From Solenopsis invicta (taxonomy: Eukaryota > Arthropoda > Insecta > Hymenoptera > Formicidae), in assembly GCF_016802725.1 (NCBI RefSeq), contig NC_052671.1, forward strand, positions 22,271,728 through 22,335,727: a stretch of DNA of 64,000 nt. Reading direction: 5' to 3'. The position numbers and the translations under genes are program-made. Shown in pieces: positions 20,317 to 30,167 of this stretch; the first letter of the stretch is position 1; each line of letters opens with the position of its first letter. The notes below the pieces were generated by a model. It searched no databases. It was not told the DNA's origin and was given only the letters and a program-made list of their open reading frames with translations.

Positions 20317-20581
20317 ACCCCGAGCACTGATTATAAACAATTAAATGTAAAACAAAAAAAATTGTTGATACTATTTTAGCAGCAGTAATAACTAACAATA
20401 ATAATAATACTTATTTTTATATTGATGGTCTAGGAGGTTCTGATAAAACTTTTGTTTATACATCTCTATATTATTTACTTAAAAGTAATGAAAAAATAGT
20501 AGATACCATAGCATTTACTGGTATTGTTGCAACATTCCAAATAAAAGAGCTGTACATTAAATTTTTGGATTACCTGTACCT
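20317..20581 (+). pseudogene. Helitron helicase start (Walker A region)
   Basis: Continues the Helitron protein: TDYKQLNVKQKK, then TYFYIDGLGGSDKTFVYTSL, which is a PIF1-type Walker A motif with Asp replacing the usual Gly before Lys (GGSDKT for GGSGKT). Fragments corresponding to IFGLPVP end it at about 20,581. Frameshifts separate the pieces. The helicase that unwinds donor DNA would be non-functional. Confidence 0.75.
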
Positions 20582-20582
20582 C

Positions 20583-20847
20583 ACGGGAATCAAGTGAGAA
20601 AGATCGTCCGTGCATGCACACGGTGCTTCCGATTCAATGCCGATGCGATTAAGTATAAATTAGGCAATCTCCCGGCGGCTCGGGTGTGCGCGACAACACC
20701 CTTTGCCAATACCGGTGTGGATTTCTGCGGTCCATTTTTCATCAAAAAGCGAAAATTTCGCAATCGAAATAAAATTAAGGTATATGTATGCTTATTTATA
20801 TGCATGGCTATAAAGGCCATACATGAAGTCGTAAGCGATTTAATATT
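20583..20847 (+). pseudogene. BEL/Pao integrase, first part
   Basis: An open stretch reads VRKIVRACTRCFRFNADAI, then FANTGVDFCGPFF with the first catalytic Asp, and VYVCLFICMAIKAIHEVVSDL. This is the zinc-binding end and first half of the rve core of a BEL/Pao integrase, which joins element DNA to the genome. Similarity stops at about 20,847, where LINE sequence starts, and the core resumes at about 25,085. Confidence 0.85.
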
Positions 20848-20849
20848 GG

Positions 20850-21490
20850 TTTTTTTGCGGGTTTACGTCGATTTACGTGGATCCTCTATAGTCTTTGAAA
20901 CCCATGTTAAGATCAAGTGCAGAATTGCGTACTTTCGTCTTTGTCTACTATATCCTCTACAAAATATCTTGTCTATTTCGCAGAAACTCCTTGTCTCCCA
21001 ACTTCTCGTCCTGTTTCTATTCGATTACGTAGATGTTGTGTACATTCCTGCATTAACCAAAAACCTCTTACGCAGAATCCAACCTACACAAAACTCCTGT
21101 TTGCATTTTGCGCACGGCTCCAGGAAATTCGATCACATTACGCCTCTTTTTGCAGCCTCCGGATGGTTAAACACCTACCAGAAATACGTGCGTCATTTGT
21201 GCTGCCTCGTTTTCAATGTACTACATAACAACACTCCTCAATATCTTCGTGAGCGGTTACATTTTTGCAGTGACTTTCATTCTTGCTCGTCCTCTAGTAC
21301 AAGATTTCAATCTCTCCTGTCCTACCCTGTTCACAGATCATCCAGGTTTCAATCTGCGATTTCATATGCTGCTGTCAAGCACTACAATTCCCTGCCACCA
21401 CATATACATTCTTCCTCTTCTCTCCAAGCATTTAAAACTGCCGCTTCTAAGCATATTTTACTGCACTTAGCAAGCCACTATTCTGTATAG
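20850..21490 (+). pseudogene. LINE 3' end, reverse transcriptase C-terminal region
   Basis: The frame reads LLRRIQPTQNSCLHFAHGSR, DHITPLFAASGWL, VFNVLHNNTPQYLRERL, SAISYAAVKHYNSLPPHI and ends with ASHYSV near 21,489. This pattern (RIQN..., HITP...LGWL, LF..L.N..P.YL...F, A...WNSLP) is the tail of Jockey/CR1-like LINE ORF2 proteins. The catalytic domain is missing, as expected for a 5'-truncated copy. It is inserted between the two halves of the BEL integrase. Confidence 0.8.
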
Positions 21491-22121
21491 CATTATTAAT
21501 ATTTCTGCGTTCTTTGATTTGCGTTTTGTACTTTTACTCTTATACTTAATCTTTACACCGTTATTACTCTATTATTATGTATACTATAATACTATTAGCA
21601 CTATTAGCACCTACTATTCTGTATAGCATTATTAATATTTCTTTGCTCTTTGATTACTCTATTATTATGCATACCACTATTATTACTTTGTATATCGCTA
21701 TTATTATTATTTTTGCGTTCTTCGACTTGTGCCTCGTACCAACATTACATTACTTTATACTTTTCGTTGTAATGATAATTCCTCACGTCTAGGCTTATCT
21801 CGTGTGCCACTATCACTATTCTGTATGCCTTTAATATTGCTTCAGCGCTCCTTGAATTGTGTTTTATACTTTTACTTGCTTGTTTTCTATGTAGCTACTA
21901 TTTAGTACACCATTACTATTATTATTTTTGTGCTCTTTGTTTTGCCCTTTGTACTTTTATATTACATCACATTCCTTGAATTGCGCCTTGCACTTGTACG
22001 GTACTCTTAGTGTCATTAGTGTCTTGAAGGCTTTTATACAGCAGTCTTGCTGATACCTCGCCTTTTGCTGTACCTGTAACTCTTTTTTTTTCCAAATTTG
22101 CCATGCCTCTGCTATTGTACT
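21491..22121. other. LINE 3' UTR with TATTA-rich repeats
   Basis: Low-complexity repeats of the CTATTATTATG and GTATAGCATTATTAATATTTC kinds (the latter at 21,485 and 21,617). No gene. Confidence 0.5.
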
Positions 22122-23400
22122 TGTAACGATACACCGATCGCGCGCCTCCGTTCTACCGAACGACGAACACCGAGCGTAGCGAGAGACCACGTGCGCGCAT
22201 AGCTGAACTTCGTCATGCGACCACGCGGCGACACGCGCGCCGACCGTGGCGTTCCACAACGCTCCCACTCCGGCTTGGCCGACTGAGCGCGCGGATTGGC
22301 TTGCCCAACCGCGCTTTCTTATATATAAGCTGGCAGTGGGAACGCACAGAGCAGATCCGTCCGACTACCCGACTTGTCCAGTGACCGAGCATTCTCGATC
22401 GCTCTCTGAAGACGAGCATTCTTGTCGCTCTCCTGTTCCTCGGCGGGCAATCCCATCGCTATCCTTGGCCGAGTATTTTCGACCAGTCGACTCCAAAATC
22501 CTCGACGAGCATTCTCGTCACTATCACCGGCCGAGCATTCTCGTCACTATCACCGGCCGAGCATTCTCGTCACTATCACCGGCTGAGCATTCTCGACAAA
22601 TCACCGTTGTCCTCGAGTACCTTTGTTGTCACACCGACATTGAGCCGACCTTTTGTAACCTAGACATCGGCAGGGCATCCGCGCCCTGTCGATCAAGCGC
22701 CCCTTTGCACAGGGCGCGCTCAGGCAAATCGCGGAGATAAACGCGCCGGCGACGATCCGCACCCACGGTGCCCCAAACGCACGCACTCACACGACCGTGC
22801 TAGTCAATCCTGTCACGCTCCGCGACCATACGGGCAAACCGCCCGCGTAACCGACCTACCAGTATTTCGCGAGTTCTTCTCATTTCCGTTAGCCTAAGCA
22901 CTTACATAAGTTATTTCGCCCAATTAAGTATTGTGAACGCACCTTTAGTTCCCGTTCGCGCGTTATCCCAAAATAATTCCGTTGCGTACTAGCTAGTGTT
23001 TTGGCACCTGCGAGCCGTTCTTTCTTCACTCTCTTTTCCGTTCACTCTGTTGTTCCTATTTGATTTCACACTCTAATTATTTTGTTAGCGATCTTATTCG
23101 CGATCTCAACGACTTGCTTAGTTGGTAACATTATTTTGATATCGATCGTTTACTTTGTAGCGACTTTATTTTGACTCTACTTTATTTTGCCATAAACCAA
23201 TTTGTATTTTCTTCAACTACATCACTGGGTATAATCAATTCGAACATCTGACCGACCGACGAGCCTTATCCGGACCGATCCCGAAATTCCCGCACCGCAC
23301 TATTCACACCAGAAATTGCGTACCGTTTCATACTTATTTGCACTTCAATAAAGATAATAATAATTTAGCGCCAGACGCGAAATTCCCGAACATATTTACT
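22122..23400 (+). repeat. LTR-like unit, family 3 (right end uncertain)
   Basis: Starts TGTAACGATACACCG. Its promoter segment (GCTCCCACTCCGGC ... TATATAAGCTGGCAGTGGG) is clearly related to family 1 LTRs. It has a TATA box at about 22,320-22,328, the hairpin-type repeats at 22,378-22,605 and AATAAA near 23,348. I could not fix the 3' end or a target duplication. The 164-codon frame over it is incidental. Confidence 0.6.
22378..22605 (+). repeat. Hairpin/tandem array in LTR family 3
   Basis: The word GAGCATTCTCG recurs six times, for example GACGAGCATTCTTGTC (22,411-22,426) and GACGAGCATTCTCGTC (about 22,504-22,519), plus a GAGTATTTTCG variant. Three consecutive 29-bp units CCGAGCATTCTCGTCACTAT are nearly identical. 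The loop (AGCATTCT) and closing C-G pairs match the family 1 array. Confidence 0.7.
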
Positions 23401-23419
23401 TATACAACCCCACATAGAA

Positions 23420-23720
23420 CAAAAACCTCCAATGGACGTCTGCCGTGGAGGTTCTGACCTTCTAGTGGACGTCCCATGGACATCCAATGGACAGCTACTA
23501 GGCATCCACAGTTCCGCATTAGACGTTAACAATGGATGTCCATTAGACGTTACGTGTCTTTAATAAAGGATTCATAGAGCCTTAGTGAATGACAAACCGA
23601 CGTCTCGTGGATCATTAGTAGAGGCTTTATGGAGTCTCAGTAGATGTTACATGGATTATTAATGGACGTCTGCCGTAGAGGTTCGGACCTTCAGTGGACG
23701 TCTTATGGACGGTAAAAGTT
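23420..23720 (+). repeat. Diverged GGACGTC-type minisatellite
   Basis: Repeated ATGGACGTCTGCCGTGGAGG-like, TAATGGACGT-like and ATTAGACGTTA-like words, distantly related to the 70-bp array at 24,441-25,082. Confidence 0.5.
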
Positions 23721-23835
23721 TTTTTTTTAACAGATTTTATTATTTTTATAGCTTAATTTGTATCACTGTTTCACATCTAACATTTTAATTCACTAATTAC
23801 AATTATACACTATTTTATAAATTTTTGAAACTTAT

Positions 23836-23912
23836 CGGCGTCGGCGGGATTCGAACCTAAGATCTTCGGAACGATAACTTAGTATCTTAACACTAAGCTA
23901 AACGTACACTTG
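23836..23912 (-). tRNA. tRNA-like remnant (tRNA-derived repeat)
   Basis: Read on the minus strand it has an A-box-like TTAGCTTAGTGTTAAG and a perfect B-box core GGTTCGAATCC. The T-stem does not pair well and no credible anticodon arm or acceptor stem forms. More likely the head of a SINE or a decayed tRNA pseudogene than a working tRNA. Confidence 0.3.
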
Positions 23913-24440
23913 TGAGATTGTTAATAAAAAGTTATATTTGAAGTAAAGCTGATTTGAACAAGAAGAAACTGGCGTCTTGAGTTGCGCAAACACTCTTACT
24001 AACCCTATGTTTATTTAGCCTTAGATATTTTTAATATAAATTATATAAATAATTAAAACCTGTTTCTGCCCATGACCAAATCAATCAAAAAACAACAATT
24101 AGAAATAATATCGGAGCATGAAAAAACATTATTGACGTAAAAAGCACGTTGCCTAAGTTAATTTTGCAATTAATTGTTATAAACAAATTGTTAAAAATGA
24201 GAGGAAAACTGATTGCGTCAATTGATTCACCGGAAAAAATTACTAAAAAAACATACAATATATGACGCTTTTTTAATTGTCATAGTTATTATAATTGTTA
24301 TAAACAAATTAGTTGCATAATTGTTTTGATAAAGAGATAATGAGCAAATTCCGTAAAGAAAGCGCATGATGTACGTAATGTAACATTTTATTCTTATTTT
24401 CGGTAATCAACAAGGATTACGTCATGCGCATTATACGGTT
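23913..24440. other. AT-rich DNA, nothing recognised
   Basis: No coding, inverted-repeat or RNA signal beyond short AT-rich words. Separates the two minisatellite blocks. Confidence 0.45.
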
Positions 24441-25082
24441 TACGGAATCAATCTGACTTTTATGATGGAAGTAAAATCTCATGAAGCAATAAAGATTTTA
24501 CGGACTTCTAATGGATGTCCATCTGACTTCCATGATGGAAATAAAATCCCATGGAGCTATGAAGGTTTCATGGACTTCTAATGGAGGTCTGTTGCCCTTC
24601 CATGATGGAAATAAAATTCTATGGAGCTATGGAGGTTTCACAGATTTCTAATGGACATTCATTTGACTTCCATGATGGAAGTAAAATCTCATGGAGCTAT
24701 GGACGTTTCATGGACTCCTAATAGACGTCCATCTGACTTTCATGATGGAAATAAAATCCCCTGGAGATATGAAAGTTGGATGGACGTTTAATGGAGGTCT
24801 GTCTGACTTTCATGATGAAATTAAAATCTCATGGAGATTAAATGGATGTCTAAAGGAAATCTATCTGACTTCCATAATGGAAGTAAAATCCCATGAAGCT
24901 ATGGAGGTTTAATGGACTTCTAGTGGACGTCCATCTGACTTCCATAGTAAAAATAAAATCCCATGGAGCTATGGATGTTTTATGGACTTTAATGGATGTG
25001 GATCTGACTTCCACCATGAAGATAGACCTCCCATGGAACTGTGGAAGGGTGATGGACATCCAGTGGAGGTCAATTTCTATGT
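24441..25082 (+). repeat. 70-bp minisatellite, about nine units
   Basis: Units with the core TCTGACTTCCATGATGGAAA and ATGGACTTCTAATGGA recur with the core ending at 24,470, 24,540, 24,610, 24,680, 24,750 and 24,820, then with slightly irregular spacing to 25,082. Reading frames across it only reflect that 70 is not a multiple of three. Confidence 0.9.
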
Positions 25083-25084
25083 GG

Positions 25085-25845
25085 GACGGCACCAACTTTG
25101 TAGGTGCAAATAATAAATTAAAGAAAATATATGCGTTAATAAACTCGGTAGAACATAAGGCACTCATAAATCAATTCGCAAATTACACCGTATTAAATGG
25201 AACTTTATACCGCCACTCGCTCCCCATTTTGGTGGAATGTGGGAGTCAACCGTAAAGTCTTTTAAACACCACTTCAAACGCGTGATAGGTAACTCTCTTT
25301 TTACGTATGAGAAATTAGAAACTTTCACAATCAAAGTCGAGGGCATATTATATTCTAGGTCAATCACGTCCATATCGGCAGATCCAAATGACTTACTCGT
25401 ATTATCCTCCGCTCACTACCTAATTGGCAAGCCTATTACTTCCTTGCCGGAAAGCAATTTATTAAGTGTTCCAGAAAATCGTCTATCCATCTGGGAGTAT
25501 ATATCAAAGGTCCGACAGGACTTCTGGACAAGATAGTTTGGAATACTTAAACAAACTTCAAACACGTAATAAATGGAAAACAAACGAAACAAGGCTAAAC
25601 ATCGGTTCTGTCGTACTCATTAAAGACAGAAACATTCTATGTACTCAATGGGCGTTAGGAAGAGTCACAAACGTACACCCTGAAGAAGATGGAATTATAC
25701 GAGTCGCAACCATCAAAACATCTTCAAGGGAAATAACGAGAGCTGTGAAATCATTATGTCTGCTGCCTATAGAAAGCGATGTAGCAGGTATAAGACACAG
25801 ATTACTAAAATACACACATACATCATTAGATGTATATATGTACCT
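25085..25845 (+). pseudogene. BEL/Pao integrase, second part
   Basis: Continues the integrase core with DGTNFVGANNKLKK (second catalytic Asp), then after a frameshift near 25,210 HFGGMWESTVKSFKHHFKR (catalytic Glu). Next come DPNDLLVLSSAHYLIGKPI and, beyond a stop at about 25,534, NKWKTNETRLNIGSVVLIKD and GRVTNVHPEEDGIIRVATI, the DUF5641-like C-terminal domain of BEL elements. It pairs with 20,583-20,847; between them the stretch joining the two Asp blocks is partly lost. Confidence 0.85.
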
Positions 25846-25984
25846 ACTCATCTTGCATAATACATTACATACATGTAATACATACATGTATAGCGTATAC
25901 GCACATGCAAATATATTATTGATCGGTACTCTCTCTCAACGGAGAGAGTATGTTGCGTACGTAACATATTAGAAAACATGCACG

Positions 25985-26031
25985 ACACACGCACGCACGC
26001 ACGCACGCATGCACACACACATATAAATGCG
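25985..26031. repeat. CA-rich microsatellite
   Basis: Runs of ACGC and AC dinucleotides; reading frames across it are artefacts. Confidence 0.8.
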
Positions 26032-26040
26032 AACAATGCG

Positions 26041-26786
26041 ACATAATTATAAATGAAATATACATTTACACACACATATATGTATGTTGCGAATAACGGA
26101 CGACGGACGGGTGACGCGGCGTAATTTAAAACAAAAGAGAGGTTCCAGGCAATTCAAAGGATTTGGCACCTCAAGATTGCCTGTTGCTATGCGGACGTGT
26201 GTCTTGGAATTCCGTGTTACCATGCGCACGTCTTTTTAATAAAAAATTGCAATTTGTTATCGGTGTCACTTGTCCTGAGGGGGGGGAAGGCGTTACTACG
26301 TTCTCGACCGCCGGACAGAGCAGACGTTAACACGCGTGTGAATTCGTCATTACAGTACAAATCCTGTAATTCTTTGAGCCGCTTTCCGATTCAAGAGTGT
26401 TTAAAGATCGTAACGCAGTGTTATCACGGTTGCATCGCTCCACAGCATCGCAACGCAGTGCTCTTAAAAACGTTCGAGAAAACACGCGCTTATTGTAACG
26501 TGTGCGCGAGTAACGATGAAGCAAAATCCGAGAATAACATTATCACACCCATAAATCCGCGGCCCAGGGTAGCGACTCCTAGGCGACGTCCTTAAGGACT
26601 CAGGGCCGCTGCCTCTAGACGTCGTCGCAGTGGATACGCGTATCTTCCTCAGGCGTTGTTACGGTACGTAGTGAATACGCGTATAAATTGATATAAATTA
26701 TAGCTCATTTCTGAACAGTGTAATAATAATAAATAAAATAAAACATTCAAAAATCCAGCGCGCAAAATTTAAGTGTTTCCCACTAA
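26041..26786. other. Likely 3' part of the BEL element
   Basis: A polypurine-like run GAGGGGGGGGAAGG at 26,278-26,291 could precede an LTR running to about 26,785, where Helitron coding resumes. I found no second copy to confirm LTR ends. No protein recognised. Confidence 0.35.
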
Positions 26787-27157
26787 ACAAGTACTAAATT
26801 ATTAGTTTTAGATTTATGTAATAATTTATTACAATGTGAAATTTTGTCAGGTAATAATATCGGAGAAATCGTTTTTCTTAATCGTATCACTTTATATTGG
26901 AAAAATATATATCCATTTACTTTAAAAAGAAGACAGTTCCCAATAAAATTAGCATTTGCTATGACTATTAATAAATCACAAGGAGAGACTTTAGAAAAAA
27001 TTGCAGTATATATTTGTAAACATATTTTGAGTCACGGACAATTATATGTTGCATTATCACGAGTACGTTCTTGGGATTCATTGAAAGTTTATTTAGGAAG
27101 CGATAATATATTAAAACAGGTAAAAAATTACGTTTATAAAAAAATACTTAAATAATA
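26787..27157 (+). pseudogene. Helitron helicase C-terminus
   Basis: Reads LLVLDLCNNLLQCEILSGNN, IGEIVFLNRITLYW, FPIKLAFAMTINKSQGETLE, HGQLYVALSRVRSW, then Lys-rich residues to a stop at 27,155. The FPIKLAFAMTINKSQG and QLYVALSRV blocks are the last helicase motifs of PIF1-type Helitron proteins. A 103-codon part is open from 26,844. Confidence 0.88.
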
Positions 27158-27636
27158 ACAAACGGAAAAAAAAACAGTTCTGATAGAGTATCTAAAAAGT
27201 TGAGGTACAAATATAAAAATAATTATGAAAACATTTAAATTCATTATTATATACAATATTAATAAAAATTAAAAAAAATGAAAAAAAGTAATAAAAAATA
27301 AAAGCTTACAAAATGATAAATAATATAAGAATGAATTATTAACAAATTTATAAAATAGAAAATAATAAAAACATAATAAAATGTATAAAGAAAAATATTA
27401 AACAAATTTAAGAAAATAAAAAGCAATAGAGTAGAATATTTTATGCAGTTTTTCTTTGTTTATCAATTTTTCAAAAATAAAGATAAATAACACAAAATTG
27501 ATTAATGTTTATGAATTATGTGCGTTTTAATTTTAAAATGTAATATGCTAAACTTCAGTATCTTGCATTTAACTAAAGCTACAGCTATATAAAGAAATAA
27601 TAAAATATATTCATTAAACAATTTTTTACTACAGTA
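27158..27636. other. AT-rich Helitron 3' flank
   Basis: A- and T-rich with no coding signal. The Helitron CTRR terminus should lie here but I could not single out its hairpin. Confidence 0.4.
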
Positions 27637-27638
27637 TA

Positions 27639-27886
27639 CAGGGTGATTCAGAATAACCCGTTGTCTTTCAAGGGACGTAATCCTGGTCGAATTCTAAAAC
27701 GATTTTTCCTTTGCCAAAAATTTGTCAGACGCTTAGATTTTGAAATATCACCCGATTAAGTTAGCGTATCACGGGTCGAATACAGATGATACGCAGGGGC
27801 GGCGCATTCACCGTTACGCGCGGGTGTGGTGCCTGCTGCGCTCAGCTAATACAACACACAAGTCTTTCTCCCCTCTCACTCTCTCA

Positions 27887-27918
<32 letters not shown>

Positions 27919-28874
27919 GTCACATCACAATGCTAGCTTTAACTTAAAAATGTAATTAATTTTCTACTTAATTTTAATGATTTTAATAAGAGAAGTGCCA
28001 GGAAATTCTTTATACAGTCGAAGAATCGAACAAAGAATTGCACGAAATCTAGATATTTAATTACATTTAATAAATTATGTCATTGCAAGTATTCAAACAA
28101 ATATTTATTAAAATTTAATAACTTTTTTTCTCAGTGTAGAATCTCTTGATATAAAAAAATAATTTTAATAAAATAAATAAAAAAATATTTTTCAATAAAT
28201 TTTATTATTAAAAACAATATTAATCACTACTTTACTTTTAAATTGCCGCGTTTTAACTTCTGTTCGACCAATCACGCATTCATATTCGATCATAACGTAT
28301 CCCATAAAATCAGTCGGCTCTTTTCTGTTGTCGAGTAAACACGTGTTGTCTGTTCGTCGCGCGTAAACACGGGTTTTATCGAGCTACATATTTTCGCACG
28401 CCGAATAACTAATAATTATTTACAGTGATCGTTACTCGAAGTGATCGTTAATTAGTTACTCAAGTTTTATTGATCAAGTGAATAAATTATGTATTATGAT
28501 ATTAAAGTGATAATTTACGAGAGGATCAAGGAAACTTTGGTCTGTCTTATTGTGGAGACAACTAATTGATCGCTGTACAGAATAATACGTAAGTAAATGC
28601 ATGTCCAAACTTGTTCACGCAAGCACGCGCGCACGTGCGCGCGTGCGTTTGTTTTCTCTCTCTCTCTCTCTCCCTCCCCCCCTCTCTCTCTCTGTAACAA
28701 AAAAAGTACTACTGTTTCTAAAAACTCGAGATGTAAATACTTTTGTAGATTTCGTGCAATTCTTTGTTCAATTCTTTGACTGTACAAAGAATTTCCTGGC
28801 ACTTCTCTTATTAAAATCATTAAAATTAAGATAAAAATTAATTACATTTTTAAGTTAAAGCTAGCATTGTGATG

Positions 28875-28918
<44 letters not shown>

Positions 28919-29163
28919 TGAGAAAGGAGAAATACTTGTGTTGTATCAGTTGAGCGCAGCAGGCACCTCACGACACACTCGCACGTAACGGTGAATGTGC
29001 CGCCCCTGCGTACCATCTGTATTCGACCCTTGATACGCTAACTTAATCGGCTGATATTTTAAAATCTAAGCGTCTGACAAATTTTTGGCAAAGGAAAAAT
29101 CGTTTTAGAATTCGACCAGGAATACGTCCCTTAAAAGACAACGGGTTATTCTGAATCACCCTG
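27639..29163. mobile_element. Long inverted-repeat element with TA target duplication
   Basis: Arms of about 420 bp (27,639-28,062 and 28,735-29,163) begin CAGGGTGATTCAGAATAACC and are flanked by TA on both sides (27,637-27,638; 29,164-29,165). Each arm carries a CT/GA microsatellite at the mirrored position. The middle has no transposase; it contains a CTCAGTG remnant at 28,131 like the ends of the CACTGAGAA element, and a CT-rich run at 28,650-28,692. A non-autonomous Tc1/mariner-type element is likely. Confidence 0.8.
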
Positions 29164-29261
29164 TATAAAGAAATATTAAAATAATGAAATATTCACAATA
29201 AAATATGTTTTATATATAAATATACATAATTATATAAAGGTTTTCACAAACTTTTCCTCTG

Positions 29262-30167
29262 AGGTGCAATTGTTATTCGAGCGGACGCAGGTCCCAAAGC
29301 GCGTCGCGTAGAAGGCTTTCCAGGAAGAGAGGGGGCCGTCGGGCTGGGCCGTCTCCGGGCCGCCTGGAGTTAATCCGAGTTCGGGCCGGAGCGGCGGCGG
29401 ATGCCCCGGCGCGGTCCCCGTAGAAAACCCTCTCCGGGGTTTCGGGCCGGCTCAGCCCCGAAGCCACTCGGACGTCTTCCGAGGTTGGAATTCGGGGCGA
29501 GAGTGGCGGGACCGGACGCTCTTGTGAGGGGATTTTCCCGGATCAGGGCGTCTTGGTCCCATCGCACATAGTGGACGGGCCGCTGGGTTCCCGGGACTCC
29601 CGGGCCCAGCGGACTGAGCCGTCTCTGGGCCGCCCGAAAGTACTCCGGAGCAGGGTCAGAGCGGCGGCGGCGGTCCGACGAGCACCCCGTAGAAAACTTT
29701 CCCCGGGGTCGCGGGCCGGACCGGCCCCGAGGCAGGGCTCGGGGTAAGATGCAAGTGCCCGGTGTGTCTGCGACAGCGCCCTTTCCGAAGCGGGACACTG
29801 GGTAGTGGTGTGTCTGTCGTGAGGGCCGTTTACCTCACGGCAGACGTGCTGGTCGCCACGGCGGTTAGGATGCGGAGGGGGTGTCGCCTCCGTTGCCCGA
29901 TCTGTCCGTGAGGCCCCCCGAGTGTCGCCACCCGTGACGGTGCCCCCACTGTCGGAGGCGGGGTACCCCCGAAAGCCCTTGCGAGGCGAGTCCTTGATGG
30001 CTTCTCCGTGCGGGTGTGTAAGGGGCGGGAGGCCAGTGCTCCGGATGTAACATTCCCGGAGCCCGTGCCATAAGCCGACCCCCCGGGAGTACCCGGGGCA
30101 CTCCTTCCCATTTAATGGGGGGGAGTGGGAGATACGCCGGTCGGTCCAGCCGTCACGGGGAGTGGGA
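29262..30167 (+). repeat. R1/TRAS-type LINE 5' UTR with tandem monomers
   Basis: GC-rich leader with two ~270-bp related units (starting near 29,340 and 29,610). Each holds GGGCCGTCTC-like, AGAGCGGCGGCGG-like and CCCCGTAGAAAAC segments. This resembles the monomeric 5' UTR promoters of some LINEs. Reading frames on both strands here are compositional. Confidence 0.55.

Larger units (their letters stand above)
20582..26786 (+). mobile_element. BEL/Pao fragment with nested LINE, LTR and minisatellites
   Basis: The outer boundaries are where Helitron helicase coding stops (about 20,581) and resumes (about 26,787). BEL/Pao integrase sequence lies at both sides of the internal insertions. The 5' part of the BEL element is absent. 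No matching pair of LTRs or target duplication was identified. Confidence 0.5.
1547..27160 (+). mobile_element. Helitron split into four pieces by nested insertions
   Basis: Four AT-rich coding fragments on the plus strand read in the order expected for one Helitron Rep/helicase protein: N-terminal region and Rep (HUH) at 1547-2395, linker at 10,387-11,484, helicase start at 20,317-20,581, helicase end at 26,787-27,157. The first gap closes exactly in frame, and the second gap lies in the same protein context. Between the third and fourth pieces several helicase motifs are missing, so part was deleted as well as interrupted. The CTRR 3' end and its hairpin could not be placed. The 5' terminus is also missing. 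Confidence 0.8.

Noticed and set aside
20594..21490. 298-codon single protein
   Set aside because: It is a chance fusion of BEL integrase (to about 20,847) with LINE sequence in the same frame.
22246..22740. 164-codon frame
   Set aside because: Translation of the LTR hairpin repeat units.
23836..23912. Functional tRNA gene
   Set aside because: Good B box but T-stem and acceptor do not pair and no anticodon arm is credible; kept only as a tRNA-like remnant.
28515..28820. 101-codon minus-strand frame with RERE repeats
   Set aside because: Driven by the CT/GA microsatellite.
30125..30167. First Met of the LINE ORF1 frame at 30,125
   Set aside because: It lies in the GC-rich leader; the Met at 30,168 begins sequence with coding character.
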